The position numbers and the translations under genes were made by a program. A DNA stretch of 64,000 nucleotides. Origin: Azoarcus sp. GTDB taxonomy: Bacteria > Pseudomonadota > Gammaproteobacteria > Burkholderiales > Rhodocyclaceae. Positions 50,918 through 62,800 of this stretch are shown in pieces (the stretch's first letter is position 1; the number at the start of each line of letters is the position of its first letter). The stretch is from the NCBI GenBank assembly GCA_020725025.1, contig DYFV01000007.1, positions 43,804-107,803 of the forward strand, given 5' to 3'. The notes beneath the pieces were generated by a model. It had not been told where the DNA came from, did no database searches, and worked only from the letters and a program-made list of their open reading frames with translations.

Positions 50918-51231
50918 GACGCGTTCTCCTATCGGCCTTGTCGGCCGTGTGCGCGGAGGCGACCTTCTGAATCGCCCCGAACCAGCGCGGTTAATGCAGT
51001 GCAGCAAGAATTTTCTCGCAGATTACCCGGGTCTGGGTAGAGACTTCTTGATCTGCTGCAATATTGTTGCTGTGCACAATCGAAAAGTTAGCCGACTCGT
51101 CTGACAACTTCAAGCATTTTGTTGTGGCGACGCAACATCGCGACACAAATGCAGCTCGGGTCGATCGTGCGCGCCGACGCCGGAAGCTGCCCCCGAGGCG
51201 GGTAGAATGCGGCCCATTCGAGGAAGCCCGC
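50918..51231. promoter_or_regulatory. Divergent intergenic region with two PhaR/PhbF-like operators and a uvrD -10
   Basis: This 314-base gap is more AT-rich than its surroundings and has no gene. Minus-strand sites TGCTGCACTGCAT (50994-51006) and TTGTGCACAGCAA (51067-51079) each match the TG-N-TGC-N3-GCAA pattern at all but one defined position. TAGAAT at 51203-51208 is the probable -10 of uvrD, 23 bases before its ATG. Confidence 0.5.
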
Positions 51232-53445
<2,214 letters not shown>

Positions 53446-53454
53446 GCGGCCGCT

Positions 53455-53486
53455 CCCGGATTCCGCTTGGGCTCCATCCGGGCTAC
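53455..53486. repeat. REP-like dispersed element
   Basis: On the minus strand the element reads GTAGCCCGGATGGAGC followed by CCAAGCGGAATCCGGG, with inverted arms CCCGGAT (53455-53461) and ATCCGGG (53476-53482). This form is widely dispersed between genes in proteobacterial genomes. It lies just after the uvrD stop and may also act as a transcription terminator. Confidence 0.6.
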
Positions 53487-53507
53487 GCGCCGGCCCCTAG
53501 CCCCTGG

Positions 53508-54287
53508 TCAGACCCCGTACTTGCGCGCCAGGGTGTCGTGCAGCGCGACGAACTCCTGTGACAGCTTGTGCTTCGGGTCGAGGTGGATCATCGGGCGCGA
53601 CTGCTCGTGGGATTCCTTGATCTTTACCGAGGACGAGAGATAGGGCGCGAGCACCGGCAGGCCCTCGTCGATGAGTTCCTGCACCACCTTCTGCGGCAGG
53701 CTCGCCCGCGCCAGGAACTGGTTCACCACGATGCCTTCCACCGACAGATCGCGGTTATGGTCGGCGCGGATCTCCTGCACGTTCTCCATCAGCGCATACA
53801 GCGCGCGGCGCGAGAAGTCGTCGCAATCGAAGGGGATCAGGCAGCCCTGGGCGGCGATTAGCGCCGAGCGGGTGTAGAAGTTGAGCGCGGGCGGGGTGTC
53901 GATGTAGATGACGTCGTAGTCTCCGCCGAGCTCGTCCAGCGCGTCGCGCAGCTTGTAGATCTTGTAGCGCGACTCGAGCTTGCTCTGCAGCTCCTCGAGC
54001 TCTGGGTGCGAGGGCATCACGTCCAGCCCCTCGAAGGGACTTTCGACCACGAACTCGCCGGTTTTCTTGGGATTGAGCTTGAAGTTGAGCGTCTGGTCGA
54101 AGAAGTCGGCCAGGGTGGTGCCGAGCTCCTCGCCGGGGTGGCCCAGGAGGTAGTGCGTCGAGTTGCCCTGCGGGTCGAGGTCCACCACCAGGGTGCGCAG
54201 CCCCCGATGGGCGCTGATCGCCGCCAGGTTACAGGTGATGGTAGATTTGCCGACTCCTCCCTTCTGGTTGAACACGACGCGTCGCAT
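53508..54287 (-). CDS. ParA family ATPase (orphan)
   Basis: A 259-residue deviant-Walker ATPase: KGGVGKST at about residues 9-16 with the signature Lys, then VVDLDPQGN and IDTPPALNFYTRSAL. The C-terminal half has SLPQKVVQELIDEGLPVLAPYLSSSVKIKESHEQ, typical of chromosomal or cargo-positioning ParA-like proteins. No parB, parS-like repeats or plasmid genes are next to it, so it is not an obvious partition operon. It may position another cell component. It is divergent from maeB. Confidence 0.88.
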   Translation of the reverse strand: MRRVVFNQKGGVGKSTITCNLAAISAHRGLRTLVVDLDPQGNSTHYLLGHPGEELGTTLADFFDQTLNFKLNPKKTGEFVVESPFEGLDVMPSHPELEELQSKLESRYKIYKLRDALDELGGDYDVIYIDTPPALNFYTRSALIAAQGCLIPFDCDDFSRRALYALMENVQEIRADHNRDLSVEGIVVNQFLARASLPQKVVQELIDEGLPVLAPYLSSSVKIKESHEQSRPMIHLDPKHKLSQEFVALHDTLARKYGV

Positions 54288-54654
54288 CTGGGCATTCCTC
54301 CTGGACAGGAGCGTGATTGTGCCAAAAAAAGGGGGGCTGAGGGATTCCGGTACCTGTCGTCATGTCATAGGTAAGTGGAAGTTTCGCCTTGCGGGAGTGC
54401 CTGCCCAAGCCGGGGCCCGTGCGCTACACTGTGGCCTCGTCACGATGACGGACCGGCCCACTCCCCGAAGCCGCCGTCATGCGGGTCCCCGCGACCCGGT
54501 CCGCAGCACGGCGTCCGGCCCCCGAGCGGGGCGGCGAACCGTTCCAAAAAAAGCGTACACGCTGCGGATGTTCGCAATTGGCGAGACACCGGTGCGCGCG
54601 TACCTTTTGGTTCCGCACCACAGCACAGAACAACTCACTCCGAGAGGGAGCACC
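54288..54654. other. Intergenic region between parA-like gene and maeB
   Basis: A 367-base gap with no gene found. TACACT at 54425-54430 could be a -10 for maeB but has no good -35. Two A-runs (54326-54332 and 54545-54551) are seen. GAGAGGGAG at 54642-54650 is the maeB ribosome-binding site. Confidence 0.5.
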
Positions 54655-56958
54655 ATGGATCAGGATTTCATCGCCGCGGCGTTGGACTATCACCGTTCAC
54701 CCACGCGCGGCAAAATCTCCGTCGTCCCCACCAAGGGACTCACCAACCAGCGCGACCTTGCGCTCGCCTACTCGCCGGGCGTGGCGGCGGCCTGCGACGC
54801 CATCGTCGCCGACCCGGGTCAGGCCCGCGAGCTCACCTCCCGCGGCAACCTGGTGGCGGTGGTCACCAACGGCACCGCGGTGCTGGGCCTGGGCAACATC
54901 GGCCCGCTCGCCTCCAAGCCGGTGATGGAAGGCAAGGGCTGCCTCTTCAAGAAGTTCGCGGGGATCGACGTGTTCGACATCGAGCTCGCCGAAAACGACC
55001 CGGACAAGCTGATCGACATCATCGCCTCACTCGAGCCCACGCTGGGCGGCATCAACCTCGAGGACATCAAGGCGCCCGAGTGCTTCTACATCGAGAAGAA
55101 GCTTCGCGAGCGCATGAAGATCCCCGTCTTCCACGACGACCAGCACGGCACCGCGATCATCTCCGCGGCCGGGCTCATCAACGGCCTGAAGGTGGTCGGC
55201 AAGGACATCGCCCGGGTGAAGCTGGTGTGCTCGGGCGCGGGCGCGGCGGCGATCGCCTGCCTCGACCTGATGTGCGGGCTGGGGCTCAAGCGCGAGAACG
55301 TCTACGTGTGCGACTCCAAGGGCGTGATCCGCGTCGGGCGCGACGAGAACATGGAGGCGAACAAGGCGCGCTATGCCCAGCGCACCGAGGCGAAGACGCT
55401 CGCCGAGGTGATCGAGGGCGCGGACGTGTTCCTGGGGCTGTCCACCGCGGGCGTGCTCAAGCCCGAGATGGTGGCGAAGATGGCCGACAAGCCGCTGATC
55501 TTCGCGCTGGCCAATCCGAATCCCGAGATCCTGCCGGAAGACGCCAAGAAGGTGCGCCCGGACGTGGTCATCGCCACCGGCCGTTCGGACTACCCGAACC
55601 AGGTGAACAACGTCCTGTGCTTCCCCTTCATCTTCCGCGGCGCGCTCGACGTGGGCGCGACGACGATCAACGAGGAGATGAAGCTCGCCTGCGTGAAGGC
55701 GATCGCCGAGCTCGCCCAGGCCGAGCAGAGCGACATCGTGGCCTCGGCCTACGGCGGCGCCGAGCTGCGCTTCGGTCCCGACTACATCATCCCCAAGCCC
55801 TTCGATCCGCGCCTCATCGTGAAGATCGCCCCGGCCGTGGCCCAGGCGGCGATGGACTCGGGCGTGGCGACCACGCCGATCGATGACCTCGCCGCCTACA
55901 CGGCGAGCCTCTCGGACTTCGTGTACCACTCCGGCATCGTGATGAAGCCGGTGTTCTCGGCCGCCAAGCGCATCGCGCCCGAGCTCAAGCGCGTGGTGTA
56001 CGCCGAGGGCGAGGACGAGCGCGTGCTGCATGCGGTGCGGGTCGTGATCGACGAGAACCTGGCGCGCCCCATCCTGATCGGCCGCCCCGCGGTGATCGAG
56101 CGGCGCATCCAGAAGATCGGCCTGAACCTCGTGCCGGGGCGCGACTTCGAGATCGTCAATCCGGAATCGGATCCGCGCTACCGCGACCTGTGGAACGAGT
56201 ACCACCGGATCATGGCCCGCGACGGCGTCACGCCCGAGATCGCCAAGGCCAAGATGCGCCGCGACACCACCCTGATCGGCTGCATGCTGCTGCGCACCGG
56301 CGACGCGGACGCCCTGGTGTGCGGCACCTTCGGCACCTACGACTACCACCTCAAGCAGGTCGAGGACGTGATCGGGCTGAAGGAGGGCGCCAAGCTCTTC
56401 GCCACCATGAATCTCCTGCTGCTGCCCAAGCGCACGATCGCCATCACCGATGCGTATGTGAACGAGGATCCGAGCGCCGAGGAGGTGGCCGAGATCGCGC
56501 GGATGGCGGCCGACGAGCTGCGCCGCTTCGGCATCGAGCCGCGGGTGGCGCTGCTGTCCCACTCGAACTTCGGCAACTCGCGCTCGGCCTCCGCCCGCAA
56601 GATGCGCGCCGCGAGCGACATGCTGCGCGCGACCAACCCGGGGCTCGAGTGCGACGGCGAGATGCACGGCGATGCCGCCCTTTCGCCGGAGATCCGCGCC
56701 AAGGTCAATCCCGACTCGACCCTGGTGGGTGAAGCCAATCTGCTGGTGATGCCCAACATCGACGCCGCCAACATCTCGTTCAACCTGATGAAGATCGCCA
56801 ACGGGGACGGTGTCTCGGTCGGACCGATGCTGCTGGGTGCGCGGCTGCCGGTGCACATCCTCACTCCGTCGGCCACGGTGCGCCGCCTGGTGAACATCAC
56901 CGCCGTGGCCGTGGTGGATGGTGCCGAGCTGCGCAGCGCGGCCAAGGCCGAAGCCTGA
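54655..56958 (+). CDS. maeB: NADP-dependent malic enzyme with phosphotransacetylase domain
   Basis: A 767-residue protein. Residues 1-430 form the malic enzyme: an N-terminal domain with [12 protein letters not shown] and the catalytic Lys/Asp region [18 protein letters not shown], and an NAD(P)-binding domain with [13 protein letters not shown]. Residues about 440-767 are a phosphotransacetylase-like domain ([40 protein letters not shown]), which in these fusions usually regulates and does not catalyse. It converts malate to pyruvate, making NADPH. ATG at 54655 follows GAGAGGGAG. Confidence 0.97.
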   Translation: MDQDFIAAALDYHRSPTRGKISVVPTKGLTNQRDLALAYSPGVAAACDAIVADPGQARELTSRGNLVAVVTNGTAVLGLGNIGPLASKPVMEGKGCLFKKFAGIDVFDIELAENDPDKLIDIIASLEPTLGGINLEDIKAPECFYIEKKLRERMKIPVFHDDQHGTAIISAAGLINGLKVVGKDIARVKLVCSGAGAAAIACLDLMCGLGLKRENVYVCDSKGVIRVGRDENMEANKARYAQRTEAKTLAEVIEGADVFLGLSTAGVLKPEMVAKMADKPLIFALANPNPEILPEDAKKVRPDVVIATGRSDYPNQVNNVLCFPFIFRGALDVGATTINEEMKLACVKAIAELAQAEQSDIVASAYGGAELRFGPDYIIPKPFDPRLIVKIAPAVAQAAMDSGVATTPIDDLAAYTASLSDFVYHSGIVMKPVFSAAKRIAPELKRVVYAEGEDERVLHAVRVVIDENLARPILIGRPAVIERRIQKIGLNLVPGRDFEIVNPESDPRYRDLWNEYHRIMARDGVTPEIAKAKMRRDTTLIGCMLLRTGDADALVCGTFGTYDYHLKQVEDVIGLKEGAKLFATMNLLLLPKRTIAITDAYVNEDPSAEEVAEIARMAADELRRFGIEPRVALLSHSNFGNSRSASARKMRAASDMLRATNPGLECDGEMHGDAALSPEIRAKVNPDSTLVGEANLLVMPNIDAANISFNLMKIANGDGVSVGPMLLGARLPVHILTPSATVRRLVNITAVAVVDGAELRSAAKAEA

Positions 56959-56968
56959 CCGGCCGGGT

Positions 56969-56997
56969 ACCGCCGAACCGGTAGCCGGTTCGGCGGT
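56969..56997 (+). terminator. Hairpin downstream of maeB
   Basis: A perfect 13-base stem (ACCGCCGAACCGG and complement) with a TAG loop starts 10 bases after the maeB stop. It is followed by CTCATCAG, with no T-run; likely a terminator or an RNA-stabilising structure. Confidence 0.55.
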
Positions 56998-57029
56998 CTC
57001 ATCAGCCGTCGGGGTCGTCGCTCGCCGCC

Positions 57030-57230
57030 ATGCAACGTCTGCTGATCATCGTCGGATCGCTTCTCGTAGCCGTCGGCCTGCTGTGGCCCTGGCTCTCGCG
57101 CCTGCCGCTCGGCCGCCTGCCGGGCGACATCCACATCGAACGAGAAGGTTTCAGTTTCTTCTTTCCAATCACCACCGGCCTCATCGTCTCGGTGCTGATC
57201 ACGCTCGTGCTGTGGTTTCTGCGGCGCTGA
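57030..57230 (+). CDS. DUF2905 family small membrane protein
   Basis: A 66-residue protein with two transmembrane segments (LIIVGSLLVAVGLLWPWL and FPITTGLIVSVLITLVLWFL) and between them the conserved LGRLPGDIHIEREGFSFFF, the mark of the DUF2905 family. It ends in RR, placing the tail in the cytoplasm. Its function is unknown. It lies between maeB and the phospholipase gene and may share their transcript. Confidence 0.93.
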   Translation: MQRLLIIVGSLLVAVGLLWPWLSRLPLGRLPGDIHIEREGFSFFFPITTGLIVSVLITLVLWFLRR

Positions 57231-57266
57231 GCGGGGCCCTGGCCGGCCGGTCTGCGGAGTAGTCGA

Positions 57267-58415
57267 ATGCGTGTACTCCTCGTCGCATCGGCCGTGCTCG
57301 CCCTCTGCGTCACTGCGCCCGCCCGGGCCGAGTGGCTGCTGGCGGCGTCGGTCACCCGGGTGGCGGCGGGCACGCCGGTGAAGGTCACCGTGGTGCGCGA
57401 CGCGGGCGATGCGTCACCGCTGCCCGAGCGCCTGCCTGCCGTGGTGGAGGCCGGAGCGGCCCGCGTCGGGGTGACCCTGGTTGCCGTCGACGCCCCCGAT
57501 GCGGCCGACGGAGCGGCCTTTCGGCGCGACTACGTGCTCGAGTGGCCTGCCGGGCTGTCCGGTCCGGTCGTCCTTTCGCTCGACGGCCGCGTGTCCTCGC
57601 GGCTCCTTCTCGCCGCCGAGGCCGCGCCGCCCTTGCCGGCCGAGGACGAAATGGCGGCGGCGCCCGAGCCGGCCCCCTCGATGGAGGCGGTGCGTGCGCC
57701 GCCGGCGCTCACCGTGAACGAGCCGATGTATTTCCTGCTCGGCGTCGACTACGACATCACGGCGCATGTCCAGCTCAGCTTCAAGTACCGTCTGTTCGAT
57801 GCCGAAGGTCCGGTGGTGGAATGGCTGCCCTTCCTGCGCGGTCTGCATTTCGGCTACACCCAGACCTCGCTGTGGGACCTGGCCGCGGATTCCAAGCCCT
57901 TCCGGGACACGAGCTACCGGCCCTCCCTCTTCTATCAGTGGGACTTCGCCTCGGCCCCGGACAGCCCCCACCGCGTAGGGCTGCGCGCCGGCTACGAGCA
58001 CGAGTCCAACGGACGCGACAGCGAGAATTCGCGCAGTATCGACACACTCTTCACCAGCGTGGACTGGCGCTACCGGCTGCCGGGCGGCGATGCCTACGTC
58101 GGGTTCACGCCCAAGGTCTGGGGCTATCTCGACCGCTCGGAGAACCCGGACATCTATCGCTACCGGGGCTATGGCGAGCTCGGGCTGCGCTTCGGTCGCG
58201 ACGACGGCTGGCTCGCGCGGCTGAAGCTGCGGCGGGCGATGGGCGGGGTAGGCAGCACGCAACTCGACCTGTCCTACCCGCTGCGGCGCGCCATTCTGTC
58301 GGAGACCGCCGCCTACCTGCATCTTCAGATCTTCGACGGCTACGGTCCCACTCTGCTCGACTACAACCAATCGCAAGGGACGCAGTTTAGAATCGGCTTC
58401 TCTATCCAGCGCTGA
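57267..58415 (+). CDS. pldA: Outer-membrane phospholipase A (PldA)
   Basis: A 382-residue protein with a signal peptide (APARA before EW, residue 22). The N-terminal 140 residues are not part of the barrel; the barrel follows, with the active-site motif YEHESNG at 243-249, including His-245 and Ser-247, and the usual DxxLW/QSQ-type late strands (TLLDYNQSQGTQFRIGFSI). OMPLA hydrolyses phospholipids in the outer leaflet and needs calcium and dimerisation. The gene name follows E. coli. Confidence 0.9.
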   Translation: MRVLLVASAVLALCVTAPARAEWLLAASVTRVAAGTPVKVTVVRDAGDASPLPERLPAVVEAGAARVGVTLVAVDAPDAADGAAFRRDYVLEWPAGLSGPVVLSLDGRVSSRLLLAAEAAPPLPAEDEMAAAPEPAPSMEAVRAPPALTVNEPMYFLLGVDYDITAHVQLSFKYRLFDAEGPVVEWLPFLRGLHFGYTQTSLWDLAADSKPFRDTSYRPSLFYQWDFASAPDSPHRVGLRAGYEHESNGRDSENSRSIDTLFTSVDWRYRLPGGDAYVGFTPKVWGYLDRSENPDIYRYRGYGELGLRFGRDDGWLARLKLRRAMGGVGSTQLDLSYPLRRAILSETAAYLHLQIFDGYGPTLLDYNQSQGTQFRIGFSIQR

Positions 58416-58466
58416 ATCGCGGCTGCCGCGATCGGCGCGGCATCGTCGAAAAACAAGGAGACCGTC

Positions 58467-59441
58467 ATGCCCCACGCCATCCGCTTTCACCGCACCGGCG
58501 GCCCCGAAGTGCTGCAATGGGAGACCGTCGACGTGCCGCCGCCCGCCGCCGGCGAGGTGCGCGTGCGCCACCATGCGGTGGGGCTCAACTACATCGACAC
58601 CTATCACCGCAGCGGGCTCTATCCGGTGAGCCTGCCGTCGGGCATCGGGCTCGAGGGGGCGGGCGTGGTCGAGGCGGTTGGCGAGGGCGTGAGCGAGCTC
58701 GCCCCGGGCGACCGCGTCGCCTACGCCGGCGGCCCCCTGGGCGCCTACGCGGAAGTGCGCAACATGCCGGCCGACCGCCTGGTGAGGCTCCCCGACGGGA
58801 TCGACTCCGAGCGCGGCGCGGCCATGATGCTGCAAGGGTTGACCGCCCAGTATCTGCTGCGGCGCACTTACCGCGTGCAGCCCGGCGACACCATCCTGAT
58901 CCACGCGGCGGCGGGCGGCGTGGGCCTCATCGTGTGCCAGTGGGCCAAGGCCCTGGGGGCGACGGTGATCGGCACTGTGGGCTCGGACGCCAAGGCCGAG
59001 CTCGCGCGTGCCCACGGCTGCGACCATCCCATCATCTACACCCGCGAGAGCTTCGCCGCGCGCGTCAAGGAGATCACCGGCGGCGAGGGGGTGCCGGTCG
59101 TGTACGACTCCATCGGCAAGGACACCTTCATGGACTCGCTCGCCTGCCTGCGCCCGCTCGGCACCATGGTGCTGTTCGGCGCCGCCTCGGGCCCGGTCCC
59201 GCCCTTCGACATCGGCCTGCTGGCGAAGATGGGCTCGCTCTTCCTCACCCGCCCGACGCTCTTCACCTACGCCGCCAAGCGCGCCGACCTGCTGGCGATG
59301 GCGGACGAGCTCTTCGAGGTGGTGGGCTCGGGCAAGGTGAGGATCGAGGTGAACCAGCGCTACGCGCTGGCCCAGGCCGAGCACGCGCACCGCGATCTCG
59401 AGGCGCGACGCACCACCGGCTCGACCATCCTGCTGCCCTGA
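58467..59441 (+). CDS. qor: Quinone oxidoreductase, zinc-free medium-chain type
   Basis: A 324-residue NADPH-dependent enzyme. The nucleotide-binding loop is HAAAGGVGLIVCQWAKALG (near 150) and the zinc-ligand cysteines of alcohol dehydrogenases are absent. MPHAIRFHRTGGPEVLQWETV is a normal Qor start. It reduces quinones or enals by one or two electrons. AAGGAG precedes the start. It lies between pldA and a small exported protein gene. Confidence 0.93.
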   Translation: MPHAIRFHRTGGPEVLQWETVDVPPPAAGEVRVRHHAVGLNYIDTYHRSGLYPVSLPSGIGLEGAGVVEAVGEGVSELAPGDRVAYAGGPLGAYAEVRNMPADRLVRLPDGIDSERGAAMMLQGLTAQYLLRRTYRVQPGDTILIHAAAGGVGLIVCQWAKALGATVIGTVGSDAKAELARAHGCDHPIIYTRESFAARVKEITGGEGVPVVYDSIGKDTFMDSLACLRPLGTMVLFGAASGPVPPFDIGLLAKMGSLFLTRPTLFTYAAKRADLLAMADELFEVVGSGKVRIEVNQRYALAQAEHAHRDLEARRTTGSTILLP

Positions 59442-59452
59442 GCGCATCCCGG

Positions 59453-59803
59453 ATGCGACGTCTCGCGGCCGTCCTGCTCCTCGCGCTGGCGCTGTCCGTC
59501 GGCGGAACGGCGGCGGACGAGCCGCTGAACCCAGCGCAGACCGCGTACCTCAGGGCAGAGAGCCGGCGCATCGAGGAGCGCTTTGTCGCCGACGTGGCAC
59601 GCATCGCCGAGACCAGCCCCACCCGGGTGCGCCGCGCCATGCCCGACGAGCGGCGCATCACGGGCGCCGCCTCGCGGCTCATCTCGGCGCTGGAGATGGA
59701 GATCGGCGAGCTCTCCGCGGCCCAGAAGGCCGCCATCGTGAACGCCGACATCGCCCGCAAGGACGCGCTCGCCCGCGCCCGCGCCGCCGCCGTCCAGCAC
59801 TGA
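59453..59803 (+). CDS. Small exported protein of unknown function
   Basis: A 116-residue protein with a signal peptide of about 21 residues (SVGGTAA before DEP). The mature part is helical and charged: LNPAQTAYLRAESRRIEERFVADVARIAETSPTRVRRAM and a C-terminal Ala/Arg-rich helix. It may be a periplasmic coiled-coil protein. No domain was recognised. It starts 11 bases after the qor stop and ends about 55 bases before dnaE, so it may share the qor transcript. Confidence 0.75.
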   Translation: MRRLAAVLLLALALSVGGTAADEPLNPAQTAYLRAESRRIEERFVADVARIAETSPTRVRRAMPDERRITGAASRLISALEMEIGELSAAQKAAIVNADIARKDALARARAAAVQH

Positions 59804-59844
59804 CCGAGATCTGTAACGCGACGCGCGCGGCGGGTGGCTCGGGG

Positions 59845-59850
59845 TAAAAT
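59845..59850 (+). promoter_or_regulatory. -10-like TAAAAT just before dnaE
   Basis: TAAAAT ends 8 bases before the dnaE ATG at 59859, so a transcript from it would start at or within two bases of the start codon. No -35 is recognised. Whether it is used is uncertain. Confidence 0.35.
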
Positions 59851-59858
59851 TCCGCCCC

Positions 59859-62800
59859 ATGACCGCCGCCCACACTCCCCGCTTCATTCATCTCCGGCTC
59901 CACTCCGAATACTCGATCTCGGACGGTATCGTCCAGGTCGACCAGGCCATCGCACGGGCCGCCGCGGACGGCATGCCGGCGCTCGGCATCTCCGACCTCG
60001 CCAACCTGTTCGGCATGGTCAAGTTCTACAAGGGGGCGCGCAGCAAGGGCCTGAAGCCCATCGTCGGCGTCGACGCCTGGATCACCAACGAGGCCGAGCG
60101 CGACAAGCCGAGCCGCGTGCTCCTGATCTGCAAGAACCGCAAGGGCTACGGGCAGCTGTGCGAGCTGCTCACCCGCGCCTACCTGGAGAACAAGTACCGC
60201 GGCCGCGCCGAGATGTGCCGGGAGTGGTTCGCCGACGGGGCGGCCTCGGACCTGCTGTGCCTGTCCGGGGCAATGAAGGGCGACGTGGGGCAGGCGCTCG
60301 CCAACGGCAACGTCGAGCTCGCCGAGCGGCTCGCCGCCGAGTGGGCGGCGCTCTTCCCCGGCGCCTACTACATCGAGCTGCAGCGGGCCGGGCATCCCGG
60401 CGCCGAGGCCTACGTGCGCCAGGCGGTGCAGCTCGCCGGCCGGCTGCAGCTGCCGGTGGTGGCCACCCATCCGATCCAGTTTCTCAAGCCCGAGGACTAC
60501 AAGGCCCACGAGGCGCGGGTGTGCATCGCCCAGGGCTACGTGCTCGCCGACAAGCGCCGTCCGCGCGATTTCACCGAGGAGCAGTACTTCAAGAGCCAGG
60601 AGGAGATGTGCGCGCTCTTCGCGGACATCCCCGAGGCGCTGGAAAACTCGGTGGAGATCGCGCGGCGCTGCTCGCTCACGGTGCAGCTCGGCAAGAACTT
60701 CCTGCCGCTGTTCCCGACGCCGGAGGGCATGACCCTCGACGACTTCCTCGTGTACGAGGCGAAGCGGGGGCTCGAGGAGCGGCTCGTCCAGCTCTACCCG
60801 GATCCCGAGCAGCGGGAGAAGGAGCGCCCGCGCTACGAGGAGCGGTTGAAGTTCGAGACCGACACCATCATCCAGATGGGCTTCCCGGGCTACTTCCTGA
60901 TCGTGGCGGACTTCATCCAGTGGGCCAAGAACAACGGCGTGCCGGTCGGGCCCGGGCGGGGTTCGGGCGCCGGCTCGCTTGTCGCTTACTCGCTCAAGAT
61001 CACCGACCTCGACCCGACCGCCTACGCGCTGCTCTTCGAGCGCTTCCTCAACCCCGAGCGGGTGTCGATGCCCGACTTCGACATCGACTTCTGCCAGGAC
61101 AACCGCTACCGCGTCATCGAGTACGTGCGCGAGCGCTACGGCAAGGAGGCGGTCAGCCAGATCGCCACCTTCGGCACCATGGCGTCCAAGGCGGTGGTGC
61201 GCGACGTGGGCCGGGTGCTCGATCTTCCGTACGGCCTGTGCGACCGGCTCTCCAAGCTCATCCCCATCGAGGGCGCCAAGCCCGTCTCGCTCGCCAAGGC
61301 CTACGAGATGGAGCCGCAGATCGGCGAGATGATGAAGGACGGCAACGACGGCGAGTCGATCCAGGAGCTGTGGGGCCTCGCGGAGCCGCTGGAGGGCCTT
61401 TCCCGCAACGTCGGCATGCACGCCGGCGGCGTGCTCATCGCGCCGGGCAAGCTCACCGACTTCTGCCCGCTCTACATCGCCGACGGCGAGGACGCGACGC
61501 CGGTCTCCCAGTTCGACAAGGACGACGTGGAGGCGGTGGGTCTGGTGAAGTTCGACTTCCTGGGCCTGCGAAACCTGACCATCATCGAGCTCGCGGTCGA
61601 CTACGTCGAGCGCCTGACGGGCAAGCGCCCCGATCTGGCCTCGCTGCCCTTCACCGATCCGGCCGCCTACCAGATCCTCAAGGACGCCAATACCACGGCG
61701 ATCTTCCAGGTGGAATCGGACGGGATGAAGAAGCTTCTGAAGAAGCTCGCCCCCGACCGCTTCGAGGACATCATCGCGGTGCTCGCGCTCTACCGACCGG
61801 GCCCGCTCGGCTCGGGCATGGTGGACGACTTCATCCTGCGCAAGAAGGGCCAGCAGGAGATCGACTACTTCCACCCGGACCTGAAAGCCTGCCTGGAGCC
61901 GACCTACGGCGTGATCGTGTATCAGGAACAGGTGATGCAGATCTCGCAGATCATCGGCGGCTACACCCTGGGTGGCGCCGACATGCTGCGCCGGGCGATG
62001 GGCAAGAAGAAGGCCGACGAGATGGCCAAGCACCGCGCCACCATCGCCGATGGCGCGAGGCAGAAGGGCTACGACCCGGCGCTCGCCGAGCAGCTCTTCG
62101 ATCTGATGACCAAGTTCGCGGAGTACGGCTTCAACAAGTCGCACACTGCGGCCTACGCGGTGGTGACCTACCACACCGCCTGGCTCAAGGCGCACCACTG
62201 CTCGGCCTTCATGGCGGCCACCATGTCGGCGGACCTGGACAACACCGACACCATCAAGGTCTTCTTCGAGGACTCGATCGCCAACGGGCTCACGATCCTG
62301 CCGCCGGATGTGAACGCCTCGGACTACCGCTTCGTTCCCACCGACGCCAAGACCATCCGTTACGGCCTCGGGGCCGTGAAAGGGGTGGGCGAGCCGGCAG
62401 TGCGGGCCATCCTCGCTGCACGCGCCGAGGGGGGGCCGTTCCGCGACCTCTTCGACTTCTGCGGGCGGGTCGACCGTCGCGTCGCGAACCGGCGCGTGAT
62501 CGAGGCGCTGGTGCGTGCCGGAGCCTTCGACACCCTGGATGCCGACCGCGCCAAGCTCATCGCCTCGGTGGGGGTGGCCATGGAGGCGGCCGAGCAGGCC
62601 GCGGCCAACGCCCTGCAGGGTGGCCTCTTCGACATGCTGCCCGCGGAGGCCGCCGGCCAGGCGGTGCAGTACGTCGAGGCGCGTCCGTGGTCGGAGCGCG
62701 AGCGGCTCAAGGAAGAGAAGACCGCCATCGGCTTCTTCCTGTCCGGCCATCCGTTCAACGCCTTCCGCGAGGAGGTGCGCCGCTTCATGCGCCGCACCCT

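Noticed and set aside
54424..54693. A small minus-strand open frame in the gap before maeB
   Set aside because: It overlaps the maeB start, has no ribosome-binding site and no similarity to known proteins.
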